DNA of 22,785 nt from Deltaproteobacteria bacterium (GTDB lineage: Bacteria; Desulfobacterota; Deferrimicrobia; Deferrimicrobiales; Deferrimicrobiaceae): contig PQAK01000070.1 in NCBI GenBank assembly GCA_003105225.1, positions 1-22,785 of the forward strand, read 5' to 3'. The translations under genes were made by a program, and so were the position numbers. The notes beneath the pieces are model-generated. The model ran no database searches, was not told the origin of the DNA, and worked only from the letters and a program-made list of their open reading frames with translations. Below are positions 6,736 to 15,424 of the stretch, piece after piece (position 1 is the first letter of the stretch; the number at the start of each line of letters is the position of its first letter).

Positions 6736-7620
6736 ATGAAGATCTACCAGCGGACGCTCTCCACGTGGGTCCAATTCATCGGGACGGGGCTGCATACCGG
6801 GGCTCCGTCGTATGCGCGGATCCTGCCGGCAGGGCCCGACACGGGCATCGTGTTCCGTCGGACCGACATCGGGGCGGAGATTCCCGCCTCCGTGGAAAAC
6901 GTGGTCGAGACGTCGTACGCCACCGTGCTCGCCTCCGGAAATGCGAGGATCTCCACCGTCGAACATTTCCTGTCGGCGCTCTACGGGATGGAGATCGACA
7001 ACGCGATCGTCGAGGTCGATGGCCCGGAACTGCCGATCCTGGACGGAAGCGCGCGCCGCGTGGCGGAAGCGATCGATTTCGTCGGGGCCGAGGAGTCGCC
7101 GGTCCGGCGCCGGTTTCTCTGGATTTCCGGGAATGAAAAACTTCACCGGAACGGCTCCATGGTGGCCCTCGCGCCTTCGGAGAACCTGGAGATCCTCGTG
7201 ACGGTCGATTTCCCCGGCACCCTCATCGGGAAGCAGTGGCTGAAATTCACCCTGACGCCGGAAAATTTCCTCAAGGAGATCGCCCCCGCCCGGACGTTCG
7301 TACTGCGCGATCAGATCGACGCGCTCTGGAAGGCCGGCCTCGCCAAGGGCGGCACGCTCGAGAACGCCATCGTGGTGGAAGGCGACAAGGTGCACAACGA
7401 CGAAGGCCTTCGTTTCCAGGACGAGTTCGTCCGGCACAAGATCCTGGACTTCATCGGGGACATCGCGCTACTCGGCCGTCCCGTGCGCGGATTCTTCCTC
7501 GCCGTCCGGCCCGGCCATACCGTGAACCGGTGCGTAACGGAATACCTGTCCGGGCTGGCCGATCTCGGCAGCCGCGGGACGGGAGCCGAAGAATCGGTCG
7601 CCGTCTCTGTAACTGCTTAG
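6736..7620 (+). CDS. lpxC: UDP-3-O-acyl-GlcNAc deacetylase LpxC
   Basis: LpxC is the zinc enzyme that removes the acetyl group from UDP-3-O-acyl-N-acetylglucosamine, the committed step of lipid A synthesis in the cytoplasm. The 294-aa length is normal. The zinc ligands are present: H77 in STVEHFLSALYG, and H234 and D238 in VRHKILDFIGD. The catalytic histidine H261 is in PGHTVNR. ATG 6736 is chosen because it gives the normal N-terminus and has CGGAGG 5 bases upstream; the frame is open further upstream but that part overlaps the promoter. It is transcribed from its own sigma-54 promoter with an upstream palindrome, and is followed by DUF4390-ntrY-ntrX. Sigma-54 control of lpxC is unusual. Confidence 0.98.
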   Translation: MKIYQRTLSTWVQFIGTGLHTGAPSYARILPAGPDTGIVFRRTDIGAEIPASVENVVETSYATVLASGNARISTVEHFLSALYGMEIDNAIVEVDGPELPILDGSARRVAEAIDFVGAEESPVRRRFLWISGNEKLHRNGSMVALAPSENLEILVTVDFPGTLIGKQWLKFTLTPENFLKEIAPARTFVLRDQIDALWKAGLAKGGTLENAIVVEGDKVHNDEGLRFQDEFVRHKILDFIGDIALLGRPVRGFFLAVRPGHTVNRCVTEYLSGLADLGSRGTGAEESVAVSVTA

Positions 7621-7639
7621 TCCGTAAGCTTTTTCCTAC

Positions 7640-7669
7640 TGTTGCAGAATTGCCTCAGCCGGATATAAT
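7640..7669 (+). promoter_or_regulatory. Sigma-70-like promoter overlapped by operator-like half-site
   Basis: TTGCAG (7642-7647) and a consensus TATAAT (7664-7669) are 16 bases apart, just before the DUF4390-ntrYX genes. The -35 lies inside TGTTGC-AGAATT-GCCTCA (7640-7657), which repeats the left arm and spacing of the lpxC palindrome (TGTTGC-N6-GCAACA) and keeps 4 of 6 bases of the right arm. A second small inverted repeat, CCGGA/TCCGG (7659-7675), flanks the TATAAT. Confidence 0.5.
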
Positions 7670-7685
7670 GTCCGGGGAGGCCCTA

Positions 7686-8237
7686 TTGCGACGGATTTTC
7701 GTTCCTTCCATCCTGCTCCTTGCTTTTCTTGCAGCGAACGTTTCCGCCGCTCTCCCGAAACCGGAAATCGTCGACATCCACGGACAGGTCCGGGGGCGGG
7801 AGGCGCGCGTGCATTTTACGCTTCGCAATGCATTCACCCCGGAGATGGTGGAGGCGCTCAAGAGCGGGATCGAGATTTCCTTCAAGACCACCATCCGCGT
7901 GGAGAGGGTCCACCGCAACTGGTTCAATGTTCCGGTCGGGGAGATGAAATTCTCCCGCTCCGTCCGGTACGATGCCCTCTCGGGAGTCTACCGGCTCAAC
8001 CGGGGCGGGGGGGAGGAGCTTCTGCCCAACGTCCAGTCGGCTCTCTCCGGGATGACGCAGTATGAGATCGCCGTGAACCTCTCCCAGGAAGTTGAGCGCG
8101 GGAAACCGTACCGTGCCTATGTCCGGTCCCGCCTGGACCGGGTGGGGCTGTCGGAGCCGCTTCGGTCCATCTTCTTCTTCTCCTCCCTGTGGGACGTCGA
8201 AACCGAGTGGGCAAGGGGAACCCTGAGCGCGCCATGA
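7686..8237 (+). CDS. DUF4390 exported protein
   Basis: This 183-aa protein has a signal peptide (residues 1-21: RR, then a hydrophobic core ending in NVSAA) and belongs to the DUF4390 family, which commonly precedes NtrY-type kinases. The mature part is beta-rich and ends in FFFSSLWDVETEW. Its role is not known; the gene order suggests a periplasmic partner of the sensor kinase. TTG 7686 is chosen: GGGGAGG (7674-7680) lies 5 bases upstream and the signal peptide begins there. An in-frame ATG at 7668 overlaps the TATAAT box and has no ribosome-binding site. Its stop overlaps the ntrY start (ATGA), so the two are translationally coupled. Confidence 0.85.
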   Translation: MRRIFVPSILLLAFLAANVSAALPKPEIVDIHGQVRGREARVHFTLRNAFTPEMVEALKSGIEISFKTTIRVERVHRNWFNVPVGEMKFSRSVRYDALSGVYRLNRGGGEELLPNVQSALSGMTQYEIAVNLSQEVERGKPYRAYVRSRLDRVGLSEPLRSIFFFSSLWDVETEWARGTLSAP

Positions 8238-10435
8238 AGAACCGGGAACCGCAGACCGCGGAACAGATCCAGGAGAAAGAACGGGGAAAGCGGCACCGGG
8301 AGCGTCTTGCGATCGGCATCGTGGCGGCCCTGGTGGTGGGGCTGACCGTCTTCGAGGCCAACCTCGCGGCTCTTGGGGGGGCCGTCGCCTTCACCAACAA
8401 CATCATCATCTTCGCGTTGATCAACATCAACGTCGTCCTGATCCTCCTGTTGATCTTCCTGGTCACCCGGAACCTCTTCAAGCTGATCCTCGACCGGAAG
8501 CGGAACGTCCTGGGGGCGAAGATCCGCTCCCGGCTCGTCCTGATCTTCATCGGGTTCTCCCTGGCCCCCACGATCCTGCTCTTCGTGGCGGCGGCGAACA
8601 TCACGACCACCAGCATCAAGTCCTGGATCGGGGGGAGAGTCGGGGTGGCATTGACCGGGGCGCTGGACCTGGCGCGGGCGAAGCTGGAGACGGAAGCGGG
8701 CGCGCTCTCGGGGCTTGCCCGGGAGGCCGCCGGGCGGATTCCCGCCGGGCCGTACTCCGCCGAAACCGGAAAGGCGCTCGACGAGCTGCGGGAAAGCCGG
8801 TCCCCGGAGACCTCCCTTCTCATCATGGGGCCCGAGGGTCCCATGGCGGTTACCGGAAGCGCCCCCCCCAAGGTCGTCGATGAAATCCTCTCACGGCTGA
8901 AAGGGAGGAAATTCTCGGAGGAGACGGGAAGCGACGCGACGCTGGTCGGGGACACCTATGCCTCCGCCGTCCGGAAACTCCCGGACGGGCGCATGGTCGT
9001 CGCCGTGAAGACGCTTCCCCCCGCGGAATCCCGGACGATCCAGGAGATCGCGAAAGCCTACGACGAGTACCACCAGGTGCGGCTGCTCGACGACCCCATC
9101 CGCGCCAGCTACGTCGCCGCGCTGATCCTCGTCACGCTGCTGATCATCTTCGCCGCCTCCTGGATGGGGATCTACCTGGCGCGGCAGATCACCGTCCCGG
9201 TGCAGCTGCTGGCGGAAGGGACGGAGAAGGTCGCCGCGGGGGACCTCGACGTCCGCCTCGAATACAGCTCCCGCGACGAGTTCGGGCACCTGGTGTCCTC
9301 CTTCAACCGGATGACCGCGGACCTCAAGGAGATGAAGCGCGACCTGGAGGAGACCAACCTCTCCCTGTCGACCACCTACGACGAGCTGCGCCGCAGGACG
9401 CAGTTCATCGAGACGATCCTCGACAGCATCTCCACGGGGGTCATCGTCATCGACCGCCACGGCCGGATCGCGATGATCAACAAGGTGGCGGAGAAGATGC
9501 TGGGGATCCATATCGATAAGGTCCTGGGAAAACCGTACAAGGAGGTGATCCGCGAGGAGCACTTCGAGGCGATCCGCACCCTTTCCCGGGAGGTCGGGGA
9601 AGCGGCCGGCCTGCAGGTGGAGCGGCAGGTGGACCTTCCGGTCGGCGGGAAGAAGATCTCGCTGCGCGTGAGCGTCACCGCGCTGCACGACGCCGCGGGC
9701 GGCTACATGGGGCTGGTGGTGGCCTTCGACGACCTCTCCCAGGCGATGCGCCTCCAGAGGGTCCTGGCGTGGCGCGAGGTGGCCCGCCGGATCGCCCACG
9801 AGATCCGGAACCCGCTGACCCCGATCCAGCTGTCCACCGAGCGGATGAAGAAGAAATACGCCGCCGCGCACGAGGAGGACCCCGCCTTCGCGGAGTGCAC
9901 CCAGACGATCCTGTCCGAAGTGGGGACCTTGAAGCACCTCGTCGAGGAGTTCACCCGGTTCGCGAGGATGCCCGCGCCGGTCTTCAAGAACGGGGATCTC
10001 ACGGAGGAGCTTCGATCGGTCGTGGACACGTACCGGGTGGCCCACCCGGGGATCGCATGGGAGTTTCCGGAGGGTGTCCGGGTTTCCGCCTGGTTCGATC
10101 CGTTTCAGCTCCGCCGCGCCGTGACCAACCTGCTGGAGAACGCCGTCGCGGCCCTGGCCGGGAAGGGAACCGTCAGGATCACGTGCGTCCTGGAGGAGGA
10201 GTCGGGCCTGGTGCGGATCCGCGTCGCCGACGACGGGCCGGGGATTCCTGCGGCGGACCGCGACCGGCTGTTCGAGCCGTACTTCTCCCGCAAGGAAGGC
10301 GGGACCGGCCTGGGACTGGCGATCGTGAGCGCGATCGCAAGCGACCACGGAGGGACCGTCCGCATCCGGGACAACGAGCCCCGCGGCGCGGTATTCGAAA
10401 TCGAGTTCCCCGCACGGCCCAGGGGGAAGGGGTAG
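8234..10435 (+). CDS. ntrY: NtrY-type membrane sensor histidine kinase
   Basis: This 733-aa kinase has three N-terminal TM helices (about 26-47, 55-80, 100-122), a ~170-residue periplasmic domain, a fourth TM helix (about 292-316), a HAMP linker (to ~370), a PAS domain (about 385-500), a HisKA domain with H522 in RIAHEIRNPLTPIQ, and a HATPase domain with NLLENAVAAL, DDGPGIP and GGTGLGLAIV. This layout and the HEIRNPLTPIQ box are those of NtrY. It should autophosphorylate on H522 and pass the phosphate to the NtrX regulator encoded 8 bp downstream. The signal sensed is unknown. ATG 8234 overlaps the DUF4390 stop. The name is by family; a role in nitrogen control is not implied, and context points to envelope control. 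Confidence 0.93.
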   Translation: MKNREPQTAEQIQEKERGKRHRERLAIGIVAALVVGLTVFEANLAALGGAVAFTNNIIIFALININVVLILLLIFLVTRNLFKLILDRKRNVLGAKIRSRLVLIFIGFSLAPTILLFVAAANITTTSIKSWIGGRVGVALTGALDLARAKLETEAGALSGLAREAAGRIPAGPYSAETGKALDELRESRSPETSLLIMGPEGPMAVTGSAPPKVVDEILSRLKGRKFSEETGSDATLVGDTYASAVRKLPDGRMVVAVKTLPPAESRTIQEIAKAYDEYHQVRLLDDPIRASYVAALILVTLLIIFAASWMGIYLARQITVPVQLLAEGTEKVAAGDLDVRLEYSSRDEFGHLVSSFNRMTADLKEMKRDLEETNLSLSTTYDELRRRTQFIETILDSISTGVIVIDRHGRIAMINKVAEKMLGIHIDKVLGKPYKEVIREEHFEAIRTLSREVGEAAGLQVERQVDLPVGGKKISLRVSVTALHDAAGGYMGLVVAFDDLSQAMRLQRVLAWREVARRIAHEIRNPLTPIQLSTERMKKKYAAAHEEDPAFAECTQTILSEVGTLKHLVEEFTRFARMPAPVFKNGDLTEELRSVVDTYRVAHPGIAWEFPEGVRVSAWFDPFQLRRAVTNLLENAVAALAGKGTVRITCVLEEESGLVRIRVADDGPGIPAADRDRLFEPYFSRKEGGTGLGLAIVSAIASDHGGTVRIRDNEPRGAVFEIEFPARPRGKG

Positions 10436-10443
10436 GCGCAACG

Positions 10444-11820
10444 ATGGCGTACTCGGTGCTGGTCGTCGACGACGAGGTCAATATCCGGAAATCCCTCGAC
10501 GGGGTGCTCTCCGACGAGGGGTATAAAGTGCTGCTGGCGGAGAGCGCCGAGAAGGCGGTGGATACGCTGTCGCGGTTGCTCGTGGACGCCGTCCTGCTGG
10601 ATGTCTGGCTGCCGGGGATGGACGGGCTGGAGGCGCTGCGGCGGATCCGGGAGATGTACCCGCTCCTGCCGGTCATCATGATCTCCGGCCACGGTACGAT
10701 CGACATGGCGGTCAAGGCGGTGAAAAACGGGGCGTTCGATTTCATCGAGAAGCCGATCTCGCTGGACAAGCTCCTGATCACCCTGTCGCGCGCCATCGAG
10801 CGGGAGGTCCTGCGGTCGGAGAACGTGGAGCTCAAGGAGCGGATGGAGCGCAGGTTCCGCATGGTGGGGGACTCGGAGGCGATGCGGAAGCTGCGCGCGG
10901 AAATCGCGGCGGCGGGGCCCACCAACGCCTCGGTGCTCATCAGCGGGGAAAACGGCTCGGGGAAGGAGATCGTCGCGCGGGAGATCCACCGGCACAGCCG
11001 CAGGGCGGGCAAGCCCTTCGTCGCGGTGAACTGCGCCGCCATCCCCGAGGAGCTGATCGAGTCGGAGCTGTTCGGGCACGAGCGCGGGGCGTTCACCGGG
11101 GCGGTCGGAAGACGGCGCGGGCGGTTCGAGATGGCCGACGGCGGGACGCTGTTCCTGGACGAGGTGGGGGACATGAGCCAGCGGACCCAGGCGAAGATCC
11201 TGCGGGTCCTGGAAGAGCGGGCGTTCGAGCGCGTCGGGGGAGGCGAGAAGATCCGGTCCGACGTCCGGATCCTCGCCGCCACCAACCGGAACCTGCCGAA
11301 AGAGGTCGCCGCGGGCCGGTTCCGCGAGGACCTCTTCTTCCGCCTGAACGTCTTTCCCATCCTGGTTCCCGCATTGCGGGACCGCAAGGGGGACATCCCG
11401 CCGATCGCGGCCTACTTCGTCGAGGAAATCTGCGCGGAGCAGGGGAAGGAGAAGAAGGCCTTTACCGGCGATGCGATGCAGCGGCTGCTGTCGCATGCCT
11501 GGCCGGGCAACATCCGCGAGCTGCGCAACGTGGTGGAACGCCTCGTGATCCTGACGATGGGCAATACGATCGGGGAGGACACCGTGCGGCGCGTCCTCGC
11601 CGCGGACCTTCCCTCCGCCCAGCCGCCCCTCGAGCAGGCGTACGGCGAGGAGAACTTCCGGGAGGCGACGCTCGCCTTCGAGAAGGCCTACCTGGAACGC
11701 AAGCTGCGGGAAAACGACTTCAACGTGAGCCGCACCGCCGAGAAGCTGGGCCTGGACCGCACCAGCATCCACCGGAAAATGAAGCAGCTGGGAATCGCGG
11801 CGGAGAGCGGACGGCGGTAG
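10444..11820 (+). CDS. ntrX: NtrX-type sigma-54 response regulator
   Basis: This 458-aa regulator has a receiver domain with acidic pocket D9/D10, phospho-acceptor D53 and K103, then a sigma-54 AAA+ domain, and a C-terminal Fis-type helix-turn-helix (about 423-450, NVSRTAEKLGLDRTSIHRKM). The AAA+ part keeps a Walker A motif GENGSGKE near 167 and the sigma-54 contact loop GAFTGA near 216. It is thus competent to drive -24/-12 promoters once phosphorylated by NtrY. Good candidate targets within the window are the lpxC promoter at 6689-6705 with its palindrome and the similar site at 7640. ATG 10444 follows the ntrY stop by 8 bp. The kinase gene downstream starts only 6 bp after its stop. Confidence 0.95.
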   Translation: MAYSVLVVDDEVNIRKSLDGVLSDEGYKVLLAESAEKAVDTLSRLLVDAVLLDVWLPGMDGLEALRRIREMYPLLPVIMISGHGTIDMAVKAVKNGAFDFIEKPISLDKLLITLSRAIEREVLRSENVELKERMERRFRMVGDSEAMRKLRAEIAAAGPTNASVLISGENGSGKEIVAREIHRHSRRAGKPFVAVNCAAIPEELIESELFGHERGAFTGAVGRRRGRFEMADGGTLFLDEVGDMSQRTQAKILRVLEERAFERVGGGEKIRSDVRILAATNRNLPKEVAAGRFREDLFFRLNVFPILVPALRDRKGDIPPIAAYFVEEICAEQGKEKKAFTGDAMQRLLSHAWPGNIRELRNVVERLVILTMGNTIGEDTVRRVLAADLPSAQPPLEQAYGEENFREATLAFEKAYLERKLRENDFNVSRTAEKLGLDRTSIHRKMKQLGIAAESGRR

Positions 11821-11826
11821 ACGTCG

Positions 11827-13491
11827 ATGCGCACGGAACGGATCGGTAAATACGAGGTGCTTCGTAAAATCGCCTCCGGAGGAATGGCCGAAATCTACCT
11901 TTGCCGGCTCAAGGGTGAAGAGGGTTTCGAAAAGAAAGTCGCCATCAAGGTGATTCACCCCCGCTTGTCTGAAGACCGTCGGTTCAGGGAGTTGTTCGTC
12001 CGGGAGGCTCGGATCGCAGCCGCACTGGTTCACCCGAACCTGATCCAGGTGTTCGACTTCGGCAGGGAGGGGGCATCCCACTTCCTGGCCATGGAATTCA
12101 TCGATGGATGGAACCTGGCCCAGGCAATCTCGCAGGCCCGCCGGCGTTCTTTGTGTATTCCCCTGCCGGTATGGCGATATTGGATGGAAGGGATCCTATC
12201 GGGGATCGGTCATCTTCATTCCCGGGGAATCGTTCACAGGGATATCAGCCCCTCGAATGTCCTCCTTTCCCGAGGCGGCATGGTGAAAATCACCGACTTC
12301 GGGATCGCCCGCGGTTTGTTACAGGCGGGGAGGGACCCGGGGTGGGAAGGGAAGTTCGCATATATGGCGCCCGAACAGGCGCGCGGAGAAGCGGCCAGCG
12401 CGGCCTCGGACCTTTTCGCGGCTGCGGCCATCTCGGCGGAACTGGTTCTCCTGAGGAGAATTTTCGACGAGGGAACCGCGGAAAGAACGCTCTCCCGCAT
12501 ACGGCAGCACGAGGTCCATCTGCTGGACCTGGGCGGAGTTGCCGCCCCGGTGGCGGATACGATCCGAAAAGGGCTATCGGCGGGCGCCAGGGACCGCTAC
12601 GTCGATGCGGATGCGTTCGCCCGGGCGATTGGTGCCGCCGTACCTTTGTCCGCAGGCCGGGCGGAACTCGAGTCTTGTTGGGACGCACTTTTTCCTGATG
12701 TCTCCGGAGAGGAAGACACGGCGGTCACCTCCTCTCCTCCCGGAGGGGGATCGGGCATCCTCCGGGAAGGCAGGGAAGGGTACGGAAGAAAGAACCGGCT
12801 CCTTGTGAAGGCGGGCGTTTTCACCGCCTTGGCTTCGATATCCGTAGGTGGATGGATCGTCTGGGAAGGGAGTCGCCCGCCTGCGCCTGCCCCGGTTGCC
12901 CGGATGGCGCCTGTTCCCGTTCCTGCGGAGGGGGAACCGGCCCGGCGACCGGAAAGCCCGAAGGGGATGCCGGAAAAATTTCCGGAGACCGCTGTGAAAC
13001 CGGAATCGGCAACGCCTTCTTCCTTCCAGGGTGGACGCGCTCCTCAATTCGCCCATGGGACCGTTCTTCTCCAGACGGATCCCGTGGGAGTATCCGTGAC
13101 TCTCGACGATGGGACCCCTTTGGGAAGGACGCCCGTCAACGTCGACCTTGCTCCCTGGGCGGGGAGAAAAATAGAATTCCGTCGTGAAGGATATGCAAGG
13201 AAAAGCGTACCGGCCGATGTTCTTTCCCGCTTCAAGGTTTTCCGACTCGAAATGGAACGGCAGTTGGGTACGATCGCGGTGGTCCAGGCGCTTCCATGGG
13301 CGAGGGTATTCGAGGAAGATCGATACTTGGGCGATACACCGCTCTACAATTTACAGCTGCCCGTGGGGCCGCATCGACTCCGTTTCTCCAACGAACCGCT
13401 GGGCGTGGAAAAGGTTGCGGAAGTCGATGTCCAGGCCGGCATCAATCCGAAGGTCATCGTATCCCTGGTGGAGAAGAAACCGGCCGATTGA
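11827..13491 (+). CDS. Membrane Ser/Thr protein kinase with PEGA repeats
   Basis: This 554-aa protein starts with a Hanks-type kinase domain (about 8-275): glycine loop IASGGMAEI, ATP-binding lysine K41, catalytic D139 in HRDISPSN, DFG at 157-159, and APE at 181-183. All the residues needed for activity are present; HRDISPSN in place of HRDxKPxN is common in myxobacterial-type kinases. A proline- and charge-rich juxtamembrane stretch, one TM helix (about 328-346) and a Pro/Glu-rich linker follow. Then come two PEGA-type domains (about 408-460 and 480-545) outside the membrane, the second carrying LGDTPLYNLQLPVGPHRL. PEGA domains are thought to bind surface partners. It starts 6 bp after ntrX but faces the Tad operon, and codon use seems less GC-biased than in ntrX. 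It may phosphorylate a target read by the FHA activator at 21424-22782. Confidence 0.93.
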   Translation: MRTERIGKYEVLRKIASGGMAEIYLCRLKGEEGFEKKVAIKVIHPRLSEDRRFRELFVREARIAAALVHPNLIQVFDFGREGASHFLAMEFIDGWNLAQAISQARRRSLCIPLPVWRYWMEGILSGIGHLHSRGIVHRDISPSNVLLSRGGMVKITDFGIARGLLQAGRDPGWEGKFAYMAPEQARGEAASAASDLFAAAAISAELVLLRRIFDEGTAERTLSRIRQHEVHLLDLGGVAAPVADTIRKGLSAGARDRYVDADAFARAIGAAVPLSAGRAELESCWDALFPDVSGEEDTAVTSSPPGGGSGILREGREGYGRKNRLLVKAGVFTALASISVGGWIVWEGSRPPAPAPVARMAPVPVPAEGEPARRPESPKGMPEKFPETAVKPESATPSSFQGGRAPQFAHGTVLLQTDPVGVSVTLDDGTPLGRTPVNVDLAPWAGRKIEFRREGYARKSVPADVLSRFKVFRLEMERQLGTIAVVQALPWARVFEEDRYLGDTPLYNLQLPVGPHRLRFSNEPLGVEKVAEVDVQAGINPKVIVSLVEKKPAD

Positions 13492-13756
13492 ATCCTTTGC
13501 GGCCGCTGGCAGCGATGGAGATCTTGCCGGTCTTCATTTGCCGGGCGACGCTTTGGTAATACCGGAGGGTGTCGGCCTTCCGTTTCGCCTTCGCGATGCG
13601 CAGCTGCAAGCGAATCTTCTCCCTTTCTCGAGATGGATGTGCGGCGGCATTCCCCTGAAGAGACTTGCCTCCCGCAGCTTCTCCGCTGATACATGACAGG
13701 AAGCATAGAGCGCATAAAATCCATTGCAGGGGTTTCCATCTCCATGGGGACCTCAT
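13454..13756 (-). CDS. Small exported basic protein, last gene of the Tad operon
   Basis: This is an unrecognised 100-aa protein. The start ATG (13756) lies one base after the tadC stop, and the end of tadC supplies a GGGGAGG ribosome-binding site, so translation looks coupled. The N-terminus has basic residues, a hydrophobic stretch (WILCALCFLSCISGEAAGG) and a probable signal-peptidase site; the cysteine is not in a good lipobox. The rest is rich in K and R and probably helical (about 42-72). Its 3' end overlaps the 3' end of the convergent kinase gene by 38 bp, so the last dozen codons are constrained by the other strand. The coding case rests on position, RBS and signal peptide only. Confidence 0.55.
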   Translation of the reverse strand: MRSPWRWKPLQWILCALCFLSCISGEAAGGKSLQGNAAAHPSREREKIRLQLRIAKAKRKADTLRYYQSVARQMKTGKISIAASGRKGFNRPVSSPPGIR

Positions 13757-13757
13757 A

Positions 13758-14576
13758 TCACCTCCCCAGCAACTCCCACAGGTTGAGAATGACGGGTGAA
13801 AGGATGACAAGGAACACCGAGGGAAATATGAAAATCACAAGGGGGAACAGCAATTTCACGGCAGCTTTTTGAGCTAGGGTTTCCGTCCGGTGTCCCTGGC
13901 TTTCCATGATTCTCGAGGATAGCTCACGGAGCCCCTGGGACAGTGCGATGCCAAGCCGCTCTCCCTGCTGGATAAGGTTCAGAAACGTCCTGTAATCATC
14001 CAAGGGTATCCGGTTTCGGGATTTCTCGATGGATTCCGCACGGGATGCCCCCATCCTCCGGGAACGGGTGATTTCCTCCAATTCTCCGGAGAGGGGTCCC
14101 GGAGGAAGTGCTCCAACGACTTCCTGCATGGCGGCAGCGGATCCCATCCCCGCTTCCAGCATCAGGGAGAGCAGGAACGAGGCGACCGGGAGCGCGGATC
14201 GGATCGCTTCGATCTGCCTGCGCGCCTCCTCCTGAAGCGCCAGGTACGAGGCGGCCGCTCCGAGTATCCCACCCAGCAGGAGCGCAAGGAAAGCATTTTT
14301 CAGGGAGAGATCCCGGCTGAGCACAAGGATGGCCGCGGCGAGGAAGAGCAATTCGCCGGCGAACCATGCCTTGGGGGAAGTGACCAGGTGGATTCCGGGA
14401 AACCGCAGGATCCCCTTGTCGATCAGTAACCGGTTTGCGTTCACGTGCCAGCGCACGATGGTCGTCGCAAGTCGCGGGATCGCGCCAGCGCGGATCACGC
14501 CGTCCAGGACCCGGATCAGGATGAGCAACCCCGCGAGGCCGGGCAATCCAATCAGAAGGATATCGGCCGCGGTCAT
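13758..14576 (-). CDS. tadC: Tad pilus inner-membrane protein TadC
   Basis: TadC is one of the two GspF-type platform proteins of the Tad (Flp) pilus, thought to couple the CpaF ATPase to pilin extrusion. The 272-aa protein has an N-terminal TM helix (about 5-25), a TM pair in the middle (about 75-115), a GspF-like cytoplasmic domain with SLMLEAGMGSAAAMQEV and LIQQGERLGIALSQGL, and C-terminal TM helices (KLLFPLVIFIFPSVFLVIL). Start ATG 14576 overlaps the tadB stop (ATGA). Length and helix layout are normal for the family. Confidence 0.92.
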   Translation of the reverse strand: MTAADILLIGLPGLAGLLILIRVLDGVIRAGAIPRLATTIVRWHVNANRLLIDKGILRFPGIHLVTSPKAWFAGELLFLAAAILVLSRDLSLKNAFLALLLGGILGAAASYLALQEEARRQIEAIRSALPVASFLLSLMLEAGMGSAAAMQEVVGALPPGPLSGELEEITRSRRMGASRAESIEKSRNRIPLDDYRTFLNLIQQGERLGIALSQGLRELSSRIMESQGHRTETLAQKAAVKLLFPLVIFIFPSVFLVILSPVILNLWELLGR

Positions 14577-15424
14577 GGCTTCACCGAAAGGATCTTCCGG
14601 ATGCTCAGCCACCCGAGGAACTGCAGGAAGGCGGCAGCCGCCAGGATCGCCTTTCCCTGGGCGGTCCCGAGGGCTCGCGGCAGGAATGCCGGATCGATCC
14701 TCGAGAGAACTGCCGCGAACGCCGGAGGGAGAAGGGTCAATACGGTTGCCTGCAAACGTGCCTGCGCGGTCATGCTCTGCATTTTTTCCTTCATCCGGAT
14801 TCTCGCCCGCAGGATGTCCCGCGTACGGGTAAGGAGCTCGACGATATTTCCCCCGGCAGGAAGCGCCGCCCTGAGCGGGCGCACCAGCAAGGCGACTTCG
14901 TCGCACGGCATTCGTTTCTCCCAGAGAAGAAAGGCCTCCGAAAGCGGCGTTCCCAGCCTGCAGAGGCGGTAGATCCAGGAAATTTCCTTGCGGATCTGGT
15001 TGGGAAGGAGCGATATCGTGTCCGAGATCGCTTCCTGAAGGCTTCGTCCCGCCTTCACCTGCCCCGCCAGGATGTCGAGGAACCCGGGTATCTGGGAGAT
15101 GACCTTCTTTCGTCTCCGGGAACGATAAACCTTGACCAGGCATCCGGAAACGAGCGTCGGCAGCGTCCCCGACGCAGCCGCCCAGAGGAAGTTGGAAGTC
15201 AGTGGATAAGAGAGGAAAGCAACGATGATGCCGCTGGCTGTCAGCAGCAGCACGATCTTCCGTGGAGGAAGAAGGAGGAATTCCTCGCGCAGATCTTTGG
15301 CGTGACGGTGGGCGGTTGCTTCGAGACGGTCCCGCAGGAATGGGGCGAAAGCGCGCAGCAGGATCCACGAAAGCAGGGATGCGCCCGCGGCGAACAGAGC
15401 GTATTCCAACGGGGTCATGCCCAT
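14573..15424 (-). CDS. tadB: Tad pilus inner-membrane protein TadB
   Basis: TadB is the partner platform protein of TadC. This 283-aa protein has TM segments at about 10-28 and a pair around 58-100, a GspF-like cytoplasmic domain with GFLDILAGQVKAGRSLQEAI and a conserved segment ALPAGGNIVELL, and terminal TM helices. Two starts are possible: ATG 15424, with GAGG 7 bases upstream, and ATG 15418, which forms an ATGA overlap with the cpaF stop. 15424 is chosen on spacing. Either way cpaF and tadB overlap and are probably translated together. Confidence 0.92.
   Translation of the reverse strand: MGMTPLEYALFAAGASLLSWILLRAFAPFLRDRLEATAHRHAKDLREEFLLLPPRKIVLLLTASGIIVAFLSYPLTSNFLWAAASGTLPTLVSGCLVKVYRSRRRKKVISQIPGFLDILAGQVKAGRSLQEAISDTISLLPNQIRKEISWIYRLCRLGTPLSEAFLLWEKRMPCDEVALLVRPLRAALPAGGNIVELLTRTRDILRARIRMKEKMQSMTAQARLQATVLTLLPPAFAAVLSRIDPAFLPRALGTAQGKAILAAAAFLQFLGWLSIRKILSVKP

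Noticed and set aside
8891..10441. 516-codon minus-strand open frame opposite ntrY
   Set aside because: Shadow of a high-GC gene; Leu/Arg/Asp/His-rich with no family pattern.
10105..12081. 658-codon minus-strand open frame opposite ntrX and the kinase start
   Set aside because: Antisense shadow of ntrX: low-complexity composition, no RBS or recognisable motif.
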